Positions 54,113 through 62,476 of a stretch of DNA of 64,000 nt are shown here, in pieces. Each line of letters opens with the position of its first letter. The first letter of the stretch is position 1. Location: positions 682,001 through 746,000 of the forward strand of contig NZ_JARHUJ010000005.1 of assembly GCF_029223285.1 (NCBI RefSeq). The letters run 5' to 3'. The stretch is from Paraflavitalea sp. CAU 1676 (GTDB lineage: Bacteria; Bacteroidota; Bacteroidia; Chitinophagales; Chitinophagaceae). The position numbers were made by a program, and so were the translations under genes. Under the pieces are notes generated by a model, which saw only the letters and a list, made by a program, of their open reading frames with translations, was not told where the DNA came from and did no database searches.

Positions 54113-55117
54113 ATGAGATTACCCCTTCGAGCCTCGCTATTGATGGTATGTACGCTGCTCTCTTTGGCTGGTACTGCGCAGGTAGCCCGCACACGCATGG
54201 TCGTACTCATGGGCGCACGATTTGACTTTACTATTGTGGCCGCAGATTCGTTGAGTGCCGAGCGGTACATAGATACCTGTATTGCTGAAGTGTCGCGTAT
54301 CGAATTCCTCATCTCCGATTGGAAACCCGCATCGCAGGTATCGCAGGTGAATCAACAGGCCGGCATAGCCCCGGTGAAAGTAGATCGGGAAGTATTGGAA
54401 CTCACTGAACGCGCCATCCGCATATCGGAGCAGACCGGCGGTGCCTTCGATATCAGCTTCGCCGCCATGGAGAAGATCTGGAAATATGATGGGTCGATGA
54501 CTCAAATGCCGACTGAAGAAGCAGTAATGAAAGCGGTATCTAAAGTTGGGTACAGGAATATAGTCGTGGATCGTGAACGATCGACCATCTTCCTGAAATT
54601 GCCCGGTATGAAGATCGGCTTCGGCGCATTGGGCGAAGGGTATGCCACGGACCGTTGCCGCGATATGATGATCTCCCGCGGTATCAAAGCCGGTATCGTA
54701 AACGGCTCAGGAGATATGAGTACCTGGGGCCGGCAGCCCGATGGCAGTCATTGGACCGTCGGCATTTCCGATCCTTTTGAAAGGGGTGACTTGTATGCGG
54801 TGCTGCCCCTGCGCACCAGCGCTGTCGTTACTTCCGGCAGTTATGAAAAGTATATTGAACTAAACGGTAAACGTTACTCGCATATCATCAACCCGGCTAC
54901 CGGATATCCCGCAACTGGCTTAATGAGCGTTACTGTATTTGGACCCAGTGCCGAATTGGCCAATGCTTTCAGTACTTCTATTATGGTGATGGGGAAGGAG
55001 GCAGGCTTCAAACTGCTGCGTCAATATCCCGACTACCGCTGCATCATGGTGAGTGATGATAAAAAGTTCTACACTTCGCGGGGCGTTCACCTGAAGCGTT
55101 ACCGGGTGAAAACATAG
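54113..55117 (+). CDS. apbE: ApbE-type FAD:protein FMN transferase
   Basis: 334 aa from ATG 54113 with a signal peptide (MRLPLRASLLMVCTLLSLAGTAQ). ApbE splits FAD and joins FMN to a Ser or Thr of a target protein outside the cytoplasm. Motifs: MGARFDFTI, GGAFDIS, the glycine-rich GALGEGYATD (the usual Lys is Glu), the metal-site TSGSYEKY, and HIINPATGYP (the usual Asp is Asn). These two changes could alter metal binding but the rest is canonical. It is convergent with the PepSY-flavodoxin reductase and adjoins the DUF2271 protein, its likely substrate. Confidence 0.92.
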   Translation: MRLPLRASLLMVCTLLSLAGTAQVARTRMVVLMGARFDFTIVAADSLSAERYIDTCIAEVSRIEFLISDWKPASQVSQVNQQAGIAPVKVDREVLELTERAIRISEQTGGAFDISFAAMEKIWKYDGSMTQMPTEEAVMKAVSKVGYRNIVVDRERSTIFLKLPGMKIGFGALGEGYATDRCRDMMISRGIKAGIVNGSGDMSTWGRQPDGSHWTVGISDPFERGDLYAVLPLRTSAVVTSGSYEKYIELNGKRYSHIINPATGYPATGLMSVTVFGPSAELANAFSTSIMVMGKEAGFKLLRQYPDYRCIMVSDDKKFYTSRGVHLKRYRVKT

Positions 55118-55173
55118 CCAACCTGTTCAGCTATCCAACGGGCAAGGTTGCCCTGCGTTCCGCTCTACGGTTG

Positions 55174-57363
55174 TCAATAGCAATCGGTCAGTATTTGCCC
55201 GCCAGCCCGGAAGTCCTCCAACGTGGCTGTCCCTTTACCAACACAGATATCATTCAGCACCTGCAATACATCTTTTTGCATCGATAAGGAGCCGCAGATC
55301 ATAAATACGCTGCCGGCCTTCAGGTGATTGTACATGGCTTCCTGATCTTTCTCCATGATGGTGCTCACATATTGTTTATCGCCCTCCCGCGAAAGCGCCA
55401 GGTGTACCTTGCTCAATTTACCGGCTGCGGTGCAGGCGTCCAGCAATTCTTTGTAGAGATTGAAGGAACCGTTGGTGCGGAATCCGCAATAGAGTTCAAT
55501 GGGTATATTCTTTTTATTGCCATCGATCATGCCCAGGAACGGTGCAATACCTGTTCCATTGGCTACCATCACTATGGCAGGCGCTTTTTTGGGAAAGTGG
55601 AAATGCTGGTTCTTTACGATGCGTGCTTTAATGGATTCGCCGGGCGACAGGTTCTCCAGGTACCGGGATCCCAATCCTTTCGGATGCACTTTAATACTGA
55701 GTTGTATTTCGGAGCCCAGTTTTCCAATAGAATACAAACGCTCGCGATGATCGTTCTTTGGATAGATCGCCAGCAGATCGCCGGAAGCTACTTTCCGGTT
55801 ACGGATCTTTAACCTGATGCGGAAGGCCTCGTTCTCATCCACATCCGTTTTGTGGGTTACCCGCAGCTTTTCGAGGCCCTGTTTATTGGTCACCAGCAAA
55901 TCGCGGCTAAGCGTAAGGTGCAGGCCGGTATGGGCCGACCAGGCAGTGAGCCAGTTGCTGAAATCCTGCGGCGAACGGTCATCAACCGTAAAAAGTTCCG
56001 TTGCGGCTTGTGCCCAGGTCTGTTGCTGCAATAAGTGGTCGATCTCCACCGCAAACTGGCAGAACGCCGGGTAGCTGCGCGAGCCAAATCCTACCACACT
56101 ATACTGTACTCCCTGCTGCTGCGGGTATTTGAGCAGGCGCGCTGCAAAATGTTTTCCATTGGTGGGCGGATCGCCCAGGCCGTAAGTACTCGTCATTACC
56201 ACGAGGTGCTTAGCGTTTGGGTAATGGGCGTATTTATCCAGTTCGGTGAGGTGAACCTTTTCGCCATGCGCAATGAGTTGTTTACACACGGATGTAGCAA
56301 AGCGGTAGGTAGTGCCATTCTCCGAACCCACGAGGATGACGATGCCTGCCTCCTCTGCTTTGTATTTGTTCGGGATGCGGCCCGAGCGGCGCTTGATCGT
56401 AATGACCAGTCCCGAATACAGGAAGAATAACAGGTAGCCGGCGGTGATCGCGAGTACGATTGCCCAGGCCATATGATTGCGGCCGGTATGCCAGCGAAGC
56501 GCCCAGCTATTAAGCTGCTGAGCCTGTGAATAGGCTTGTTGCGCCAGCACATCGCCGGTGAACTGGTTTACCGCCACCTGGCGGTCGCGTAACTTGAGCG
56601 TATAATAATCCTCCGGAAATTCAGAGAAGGGAAATTCAATGCTTTGTACGTCTGATAAAAAGGTCTGTTGAAAGGGGACAAACTCCGCCGGTTTACGGGC
56701 CGGCTCTTCAGCAACATGATCAGTATTTACGGGCAATGCTTTTTTGCCAGGGGCAAATTGATTGAAGAGCGCCAGTGCCAGCAGGGTGCCCGTGATAGCT
56801 ACAAACAATATCGGCAACAGGGCAAAGCGGCCAAACAGTACATGGTAGTATTGCGCCCAGTTGGTGCGCTCAATGGGATTGAAAAAACGCCGTAGGCCTT
56901 TTTGCCTTTGTATCACGAGCGCAATACCCGATAGCGTGATCAGGATGAGCAAAAAGGACGTGATGCCCATAATGATGCGCCCCGTTTCGTGCAGGAAGAG
57001 TGATCGGTGTAGGGTAGTGGTAAATTGAAAGATCGCCGGCTGCGCAACAGGCTTGCCCAATTGTTCGCCGGTGAGGGGATGTACAATTGCTTGCTGATTA
57101 TCGCCTTCCTTGCCCGACCAGGTGATGGTGATATGATCGTTATCGTCGACCTTGATCTCCTGCAATCCGGGATACTTATCCTTAAGAGCAGGAACGACCT
57201 GTGCTACGGTAAGGGTATCGAAACCCTCCACCTGGTAAGACTGCATTTTGCCGGCAATGGGTTCAACCGCGAGGATGATGCCGGTGATAGATGCCAGGGC
57301 CATAAAAAGACAAGAAGATACCGCCAATGCAAAATGGCTGTATCTCCATATGGATATCGTCAT
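55174..57363 (-). CDS. PepSY-flavodoxin-ferredoxin reductase fusion (membrane flavin reductase)
   Basis: 729 aa. The N-terminal PepSY-TM part has about four membrane helices (10-34, 130-151, 180-200, 298-323) and periplasmic PepSY loops; TTLHRSLFLHETGR is typical. Then a flavodoxin domain (about 341-480) with FMN loop SENGTT (347-352) and TSTYGLGDPP (391-400), and a sulfite-reductase-type FAD/NADPH domain (about 500-729) with RLYSIGKL and VANGTGIAPFLGM. It should carry electrons from cytoplasmic NADPH through FAD and FMN across the membrane to periplasmic acceptors. Its gene lies 14 bp after the DUF2271 gene and converges on apbE. Ferric-siderophore reduction is a common role for this type. 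Confidence 0.92.
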   Translation of the reverse strand: MTISIWRYSHFALAVSSCLFMALASITGIILAVEPIAGKMQSYQVEGFDTLTVAQVVPALKDKYPGLQEIKVDDNDHITITWSGKEGDNQQAIVHPLTGEQLGKPVAQPAIFQFTTTLHRSLFLHETGRIIMGITSFLLILITLSGIALVIQRQKGLRRFFNPIERTNWAQYYHVLFGRFALLPILFVAITGTLLALALFNQFAPGKKALPVNTDHVAEEPARKPAEFVPFQQTFLSDVQSIEFPFSEFPEDYYTLKLRDRQVAVNQFTGDVLAQQAYSQAQQLNSWALRWHTGRNHMAWAIVLAITAGYLLFFLYSGLVITIKRRSGRIPNKYKAEEAGIVILVGSENGTTYRFATSVCKQLIAHGEKVHLTELDKYAHYPNAKHLVVMTSTYGLGDPPTNGKHFAARLLKYPQQQGVQYSVVGFGSRSYPAFCQFAVEIDHLLQQQTWAQAATELFTVDDRSPQDFSNWLTAWSAHTGLHLTLSRDLLVTNKQGLEKLRVTHKTDVDENEAFRIRLKIRNRKVASGDLLAIYPKNDHRERLYSIGKLGSEIQLSIKVHPKGLGSRYLENLSPGESIKARIVKNQHFHFPKKAPAIVMVANGTGIAPFLGMIDGNKKNIPIELYCGFRTNGSFNLYKELLDACTAAGKLSKVHLALSREGDKQYVSTIMEKDQEAMYNHLKAGSVFMICGSLSMQKDVLQVLNDICVGKGTATLEDFRAGGQILTDCY

Positions 57364-57377
57364 ATCACTGATTGCTG

Positions 57378-57866
57378 TTAGTTGGCGCTGAAGCGCACGT
57401 ACCGGATATAACCTTTTCCTTCCGACTTAGCTGCGAGGCCTTCGGTGGTGAGGGGAATTTCGAGGTCTTTAACATGGTATTCCTTGTCCTCTACCGCGCT
57501 TTCAAAGCGAAGCTTATATCCTGCATTGATAGTCGCATTGTCGAGCTCGAGGGTTACCACGCTGCGATCGCCGCCCGCTACCGATGCGCCGGTGATGGCG
57601 CTGATATTGGTTGGTTTCTTCTTAAAGGCTTTGTGCCATTCCTTGACGTCGGGGTACCATTTTTTGTCGGACCCCAACACGTACAACGTTTTGGCGTAAG
57701 TGTCGTTGGCATTGATCAGGGATACTACCAGGTAGGCGCCCTGGCCCATATAGTTCGTCATCTGGATCATACACTTGTATTTGGTGGTGCCTTTATCCTG
57801 TGCCTTTCCTTCCAGGCTTACTGCGAACAATACGAGCGCGAGTACGGTAGAGATATATCGTTTCAT
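57378..57866 (-). CDS. DUF2271 periplasmic protein, likely flavinylated
   Basis: 162 aa with a signal peptide (MKRYISTVLALVLFAVSLEGKAQ). The mature domain is a beta-sandwich DUF2271: YKCMIQMTNYMGQGAYLVVSL, YVLGSDKKWYPDVKEWHKAF and ITGASVAGGDRSVVTLELD. ITGAS at 91-95 fits the S/T-G-A-S/T target motif of ApbE, with Ser95 or Thr92 as FMN-acceptor candidates. Together with the adjacent PepSY reductase and apbE, it would be a soluble flavin electron carrier. DUF2271 beside ApbE is a known genomic association; flavinylation here is predicted only. Confidence 0.85.
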   Translation of the reverse strand: MKRYISTVLALVLFAVSLEGKAQDKGTTKYKCMIQMTNYMGQGAYLVVSLINANDTYAKTLYVLGSDKKWYPDVKEWHKAFKKKPTNISAITGASVAGGDRSVVTLELDNATINAGYKLRFESAVEDKEYHVKDLEIPLTTEGLAAKSEGKGYIRYVRFSAN

Positions 57867-57877
57867 GGTTGCTTACA

Positions 57878-59374
57878 CTACTTTAAGAAGTCGACAGAAA
57901 TATGTTGTTTGCTCAGGAATTCATTTTCGCTGGCCAGTTGAAAAGCGGTTTCATTAAAGCTGGTGCCGATCTCTTTTTTGGCGCCAATGCTCAACAGGTA
58001 TTTCAGGGCGCTGTCGTCTTTCGCGATCATAGCCGCCTTGTGCAGCGCAGTGAGTCCTTCCTTGTTCTTGGCATTCACATCCACGCCAAATGTTTGCACC
58101 AGCTTCAACAAGGCGAGGTCATTCTTTGCCACTGCCAGGTGGTACAGGGTGTTGCCGTCTTTTTGGGGAGCGGCGACATCGAGCCCTTTGGTCTTCAATA
58201 GGGCCAGCTTCGCTTCAAAGTCTTTGGCTGTGCGTGGGCTATAAGAATCGAACAGGTAATAAACAAGGTTGTTGCCTTTGGCGTCTGTGGTGTTGATGGC
58301 AGCACCATTGTCGAGCAGGTATTGAACGACCTCGGGCGAATTGCCTTTTACGGCCAATGCCAAAGCAGTTTGACCGTTCTTATTGGCCAGGTTGATGTTC
58401 TTTACCTGAGGCTTCAGCAGTGTAAAGATGGCTGTGTCGCGATTACCGGCAGCTGCATTCATGAAGGGCGTAGTGCCTTCTTCATTGGCCTGGTTAACGT
58501 TGACACCTTTGTCCAGAAAGTATTTAACGATATCATTTTGTCCGGGCCTGCGTACCAGCGCATGTAATACATTGTCGCCATTCTTTGCCGTTGCCGTTGG
58601 CTTGATGCCGAGGCTTTCCAGGTACTGGAATACTTCCAGGCTATTGCCTTTACCACGGCCACCGAGGCTGGCCATGATCAAAGCACTATTGGTAAAGCTT
58701 ACGCCTTTACTGAGCAATAACTTCATGTTTTTGATATTGCCAGAGCGGGCTGCGTAATCGAAGGCCGTATTGCCGGCCGCATCTTTTGATTTTATATCCA
58801 GTCCTTTCGATACGAAGTAATCGGTGAGTTTGAATTCGGGATCGTTGCCAACCGCCAGCAGCAGCGCGTTGGCGCCATCGTGGTTGAGGTCGGTCTTGAG
58901 GTTAACGCCTTTGTTGATGAGGAGGTCGTACACTTTCGTGTCCTGCTGGGCGCCACCGGCGGCAAAGAGTACGGGAGTAGCGCCGTGGCTATCCTGTATA
59001 TCTACCTTGGCGCCTTTTGAAAGCAGGTACTGCATGATCTCTGTATTACCCTTGCTAGCCGACCAGAAGATATAGGTGCGGCTATCGTGGGTCAGCTTGT
59101 TCACATCATTGCCTTTTTGCTCCAACAGGTAGAGGATGGCGTCGTTGGGCGCGCCGCTATTGATGGCCAGCACCACGGGATCAAAAGAGTTTCCATTGAG
59201 TTCTGCCGCATTGGCGCCTTTTTCCACCGCCGCCTTAACAGCGTCGAGGTTGGGTTTTTCCTGCCAGAAGCCAGGATTGAGCAAAGCGTTGGCGGAAGTT
59301 TGGGCGGGGCGTTGCGCCCGGGCTGTAGTACCGAGGACCAATGAAGCCACGAGGGGCATCAATAAATATCTCAT
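57878..59374 (-). CDS. Exported ankyrin-repeat protein
   Basis: 498 aa with a signal peptide (MRYLLMPLVASLVLGTTARAQ). About twelve ankyrin repeats fill residues 35-490, seen as repeated G-T-P/A-L-x-x-A and ALKYLLSIGAK-type cores (NTEIMQYLLSKGAKVD, ITPLHRA-like LTALHKAA). Ankyrin stacks bind proteins, so it may scaffold the periplasmic redox partners. First gene of the three-gene unit with DUF2271 (11 bp on) and the PepSY reductase. No enzymatic motif. Confidence 0.9.
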   Translation of the reverse strand: MRYLLMPLVASLVLGTTARAQRPAQTSANALLNPGFWQEKPNLDAVKAAVEKGANAAELNGNSFDPVVLAINSGAPNDAILYLLEQKGNDVNKLTHDSRTYIFWSASKGNTEIMQYLLSKGAKVDIQDSHGATPVLFAAGGAQQDTKVYDLLINKGVNLKTDLNHDGANALLLAVGNDPEFKLTDYFVSKGLDIKSKDAAGNTAFDYAARSGNIKNMKLLLSKGVSFTNSALIMASLGGRGKGNSLEVFQYLESLGIKPTATAKNGDNVLHALVRRPGQNDIVKYFLDKGVNVNQANEEGTTPFMNAAAGNRDTAIFTLLKPQVKNINLANKNGQTALALAVKGNSPEVVQYLLDNGAAINTTDAKGNNLVYYLFDSYSPRTAKDFEAKLALLKTKGLDVAAPQKDGNTLYHLAVAKNDLALLKLVQTFGVDVNAKNKEGLTALHKAAMIAKDDSALKYLLSIGAKKEIGTSFNETAFQLASENEFLSKQHISVDFLK

Positions 59375-59511
59375 GTTTAGGCTTTTATGTATTAATCAGG
59401 TCGCTGGTGGAGAGGTAGCCCGTAAAAGCTACCGCAACAACCTGTTTTTCAGGGTGCGAATGTAGACCCATTTATGGGTAGCATTGTTACGAATGCGGGA
59501 AAAAGGGAGTG

Positions 59512-59727
59512 TTAAAAGTAGTGCACGAAGCCTACCGATATACCAATTTGGGAAAAGTTGGCGGGTTCGTACAGCCTGGTCGATGGTTTGTTGGGATCGC
59601 CGGGTTCCGTAGAAGTGGTACGCTCGTAGGTCCAGCTTTTTTCGGAGGTTGTCATGGTGGCCGGCTGAACGCGCCCGTTCACCGCATATTTCCGATAGCT
59701 GCCTTCGCGAATCGGCAAGGACATCAT
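59512..59727 (-). CDS. Small ORF B (71 aa) with barrel-like C-terminus, possibly frameshifted part of ORF A
   Basis: Starts at ATG 59727 (MMSLPIREGSY), overlapping the stop of ORF A in an ATGA. It ends FSQIGISVGFVHYF, which looks like the last strand of an outer-membrane barrel. It has no signal peptide of its own, so either it is the second half of an exported protein broken by a frameshift near 59725, or a separate coupled product. No family recognised. Confidence 0.4.
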   Translation of the reverse strand: MMSLPIREGSYRKYAVNGRVQPATMTTSEKSWTYERTTSTEPGDPNKPSTRLYEPANFSQIGISVGFVHYF

Positions 59728-59867
59728 TTGTCTGTTAAGCTCAGTATGTGCAGATCGGAGAAGGTATGGAAGCCCGTGTCTGGTGGATTTTGCCGGGCTG
59801 CCGTTGTCAGGCTCATGAACAGGCAAAGGCCTATGGACAGATATTTTATTTCCGGTCGTTGGGGCAT
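59724..59867 (-). CDS. Small ORF A (47 aa) with signal peptide
   Basis: ATG 59867 (MPQRPEIKYLSIGLCLFMSLTTAARQ) gives a good signal peptide, then a short mature part FHTFSDLHILSLTDK before the stop. It starts 11 bp after the PKD lipoprotein gene, so it is in the same operon. The stop overlaps the start of ORF B (ATGA). The truncated look of A and the missing signal in B suggest one gene split by a frameshift, or an unusual coupled pair. Confidence 0.45.
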   Translation of the reverse strand: MPQRPEIKYLSIGLCLFMSLTTAARQNPPDTGFHTFSDLHILSLTDK

Positions 59868-59877
59868 GCTCCAGCGG

Positions 59878-60237
59878 CTAGTTTATGGTTATTTTCTTTT
59901 CTGGTTCCGGAATACAGGTCGCACTGCCATTGATGATCTTCACTTTGGCTTTCACCGTATAGCTGCCAGCGCTGCCATAAGTGTGCGAAGTGCTTACGCC
60001 GTTTACCGTGGCGGTACTGCCATCGCCAAAAATCCATTCAATAGAACTCACGGAATGGTCTCCCGTATAATTGACATGAAAATCGATCTTTTTAGGATTG
60101 CTTCCATCAGGCGTAGCGTGAAGGGTAACATAAAGGTCTTCTGCCAGGCAGTCGATGATGTCTTTGGCTGTTTTCTTGCAGGAAGAAAGGAAGGTACAGG
60201 TGAGGAGTGCGCTTATTATGAACAACCGCATATTCAT
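59878..60237 (-). CDS. PKD-domain lipoprotein
   Basis: 119 aa from ATG 60237 with lipobox FLSSC (Cys20). The mature part is one PKD domain: FHVNYTGDHSVSSIEWIFGDGSTATV and HTYGSAGSYTVKAKVK. PKD domains bind proteins or polysaccharides at the cell surface. It is followed 11 bp later by ORF A. Standing alone it has no catalytic domain, so it may be an adaptor. Confidence 0.85.
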   Translation of the reverse strand: MNMRLFIISALLTCTFLSSCKKTAKDIIDCLAEDLYVTLHATPDGSNPKKIDFHVNYTGDHSVSSIEWIFGDGSTATVNGVSTSHTYGSAGSYTVKAKVKIINGSATCIPEPEKKITIN

Positions 60238-60296
60238 GATCACAGGTTTAAATGATTTCTTATAAAGTTAGCCATTTTGTTGGTGTACGAATTCCT

Positions 60297-61802
60297 TTAC
60301 CAGATAAACGCCGTAACGGCCAGGCCAAATGTCCAGTGATTGAATCTTACCTTTTCCGAAAAAGAACGTTCGTATTTATAGGTACCGTCGGTATTCACTT
60401 CACGCAGGACATCGATGTCGAAATCGTGGTCCGAATCGAAATAGGCCGCATAGGCTTTGATACCCAGATTGCGCGCAACCCTTTTTTGAATGCCCATACC
60501 GCTGCTCCAGCTAAACGTATATTCCGGCTTATAGCGGATGTAGGGCAATTCCTTTACGGTAAACAGGTCCTGGAAATCTTCACGTATCACCACCATCACA
60601 TTCCCTTCGGCACCTACCGAACTGCCGGCGTTCAGTTTAGCGGTGATGAACCAGTTGTTGCGCAGCGGCAAACTGAAGAAGGGACCCACGTGCAGGTAAC
60701 GTACACCCATAGGTTGCGTGTAATATTCATCGCTGATGAGGTTGACGGTTGGGTCGTTAACGACCAGTTGATCATCGTTGGCGGGAAAACTCGTAAAAGC
60801 AAACTCTCCGCCGATGCCGAAGTTCTTATGAAAGAACCAGGCGCCTTCTAATCCAAAGTTGAAGCCCCGCTCGGCATGCAAACCTTTGTTGCTTTTAATG
60901 AGGTCGCCTGAGCTGGCTACGGCAAAACCCAGCCTCAGCTCGATAAAGCTGGGGCGCTTGCCCACCGGGAAAGGATCGCTGCGCAAGGGTTTGTGCAGCC
61001 CTTTATCCTTGAAAATCTTATCGGCAAAGAAATAGCCCAGTTCGGTAGACAGGATGCCGATGCCGGCTCCGGCGAGCACGTCGGATATCCAGTGCCGGTT
61101 GTTGAGCTGGCGGCCTACAGCGGTGGCCGTCGACATGGTATAGGCAGCAACGCCGTACAGTGGGTGCCGGTACTGGCCATACTCTTTGTTGAGGAAAGTG
61201 GCATTCATAAAGGAGTTGGCGGTATGTCCCGATGGGAACGAATTGCGGTCGTCGCCACTGGGCCTTTGCACTTTTGCCGAGTATTTGATCGTATTTACTG
61301 TAATGCCCATAATGGCGGCCGAGAAAGCGTAAGAGACAAAAGCACGGCCCATGCTGTGCTTGCCCTTCACCCCCACTGCATTGAGTCCAAATACAGCCAG
61401 GGCGGGTACGTATTGCAGGTAATCGTCGTAGTGATGCCGGAAGGTGGGTATATACCGGTTGCGCAGTTTGCGGATCTCTTCTCTTTCACCCCAGGTAAGG
61501 GCCGATGCGGCAAATAAGGCGATGGGCACGGCCGTCATCCGAACAAATTTCGATTGCCAGAAGCCGGGGCGGTTGGTGAGTGAATCGGGTGGATTGGCCA
61601 GGGAGAAGCGGGATGCCAGCAGGCCTGCGGGTGGTTTTACGCCAATGGTGTTTTGAACATCGTAGTCCGGAGCAAGGGTGTCAGGATCTGCTATCAGGTT
61701 AGCCTGATCAACTTGCTCCCTCAAAGTATCGGTTTGCTGTGCGAATAGCGGACGTGCACAACCGATCAATAATAGCAATAGTCCACAAGCGTACTTCTTC
61801 AT
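60297..61802 (-). CDS. PAP2-family phosphatase fused to a barrel-like C-terminal domain
   Basis: 501 aa from ATG 61802 with a signal peptide (MKKYACGLLLLLIGCARPLFAQ). The PAP2 lipid-phosphatase motifs are complete: K173-x6-RP (180-181), PSGH (190-193) and R231-x5-H237-x3-D241. Membrane helices lie around 88-104, 130-145, 155-172 and 213-255. Residues 285-501 are beta-rich with alternating aromatic strands (LRLGFAVASSGDLI, GFNFGLEGAWFFHKNFGIGGEFAF, GLAVTAFIW), like a small outer-membrane barrel. Dephosphorylates a lipid such as undecaprenyl-diphosphate or lipid A. The barrel suggests an outer-membrane site, as in LpxE/PagL-like combined systems. Confidence 0.88.
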   Translation of the reverse strand: MKKYACGLLLLLIGCARPLFAQQTDTLREQVDQANLIADPDTLAPDYDVQNTIGVKPPAGLLASRFSLANPPDSLTNRPGFWQSKFVRMTAVPIALFAASALTWGEREEIRKLRNRYIPTFRHHYDDYLQYVPALAVFGLNAVGVKGKHSMGRAFVSYAFSAAIMGITVNTIKYSAKVQRPSGDDRNSFPSGHTANSFMNATFLNKEYGQYRHPLYGVAAYTMSTATAVGRQLNNRHWISDVLAGAGIGILSTELGYFFADKIFKDKGLHKPLRSDPFPVGKRPSFIELRLGFAVASSGDLIKSNKGLHAERGFNFGLEGAWFFHKNFGIGGEFAFTSFPANDDQLVVNDPTVNLISDEYYTQPMGVRYLHVGPFFSLPLRNNWFITAKLNAGSSVGAEGNVMVVIREDFQDLFTVKELPYIRYKPEYTFSWSSGMGIQKRVARNLGIKAYAAYFDSDHDFDIDVLREVNTDGTYKYERSFSEKVRFNHWTFGLAVTAFIW

Positions 61803-62004
61803 AAGTGTCGGTAATTGGTGGTAATACGGGTACGCGGTAGCTGACAAGGCACTTCGAAAATACGGCACACCCGGGGCATTTGCCGGTTAATTTTATGCAA
61901 CCAGTATTATTTACCCATATACCTTGAGAGGAGTTATACAAACCGACCTTATCCATTTACGGGGGCTTTCGCAGCTACTTTTGATATGTAAGGAGAATGT
62001 TGAA

Positions 62005-62040
62005 GAAAAAAGAGAAGAGGTCTGGCCCCGCCAAACCTCT
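62005..62040 (-). terminator. Strong intrinsic terminator of the 62072-62254 gene
   Basis: On the minus strand: stem AGAGGTTTGGC / GCCAGACCTCT (11 bp, one T-G pair), loop GGG, then TCTCTTTTTT. It lies 32 bp after the stop and is one of the best terminators in the window, which argues that the small upstream frame is transcribed. Confidence 0.85.
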
Positions 62041-62071
62041 CCTGAGGACAAGTATAGTACGGATGTTCTTG

Positions 62072-62254
62072 TTAGTTGTTCGGTGCCGGATCTCGTGGCG
62101 ACAGGGATGCTTCTATTTGGTCGAGTTGCTGCATCAACGTTTTGATCCTGTCGCGTGTGGCGTACAGATCGGGTAGGGGGGCGCCTTTTTGGAGCATAGC
62201 GGTAAAGGATTTTATTTCGTAAATGATCTGGGCTCTCAAAACTATCGTCTCCAC
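62072..62254 (-). CDS. Hypothetical 60-aa protein
   Basis: The frame is open on the minus strand from about 62308; GTG 62254 is the best start (VETIVLRAQIIYEIKSFTAML), as no ATG is present. Predicted helical (RDRIKTLMQQLDQIEAS) and charged, with a Pro-rich end. It has a dedicated strong terminator. Divergent from imuA. No family recognised. The upstream open frame (ALNFYRFIETEFVETIV) may also be translated from a rare start. Confidence 0.5.
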   Translation of the reverse strand: METIVLRAQIIYEIKSFTAMLQKGAPLPDLYATRDRIKTLMQQLDQIEASLSPRDPAPNN

Positions 62255-62443
62255 AAATTCTGTTTCGATAAACCTGTAAAAGTTTAATGCCAGCGCCAGA
62301 CTTTAAGATGAAGACTTGAAAATGAAGTAGCTATATTATAGCCTGCTTAGGCTATCTTAAAACTGTGGAAGCCTCTCCCATAATAGTTGGGGTTTGTTGA
62401 AAAAGTGGATAATGAATGGGACAAATGCTTGCTGGGTGCTAAA

Positions 62444-62458
62444 AATATTAGTAATATT
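62444..62458. promoter_or_regulatory. AATATT-AGT-AATATT dyad upstream of imuA
   Basis: Two AATATT hexamers 3 bp apart form a 15-bp dyad 19-33 bp upstream of the chosen imuA start, inside the open frame before it. It could be a LexA-like SOS operator. No Bacteroidota consensus was checked, so this is a guess from position and symmetry. Confidence 0.35.
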
Positions 62459-62476
62459 GCGTCAGGGATTTTAGCA

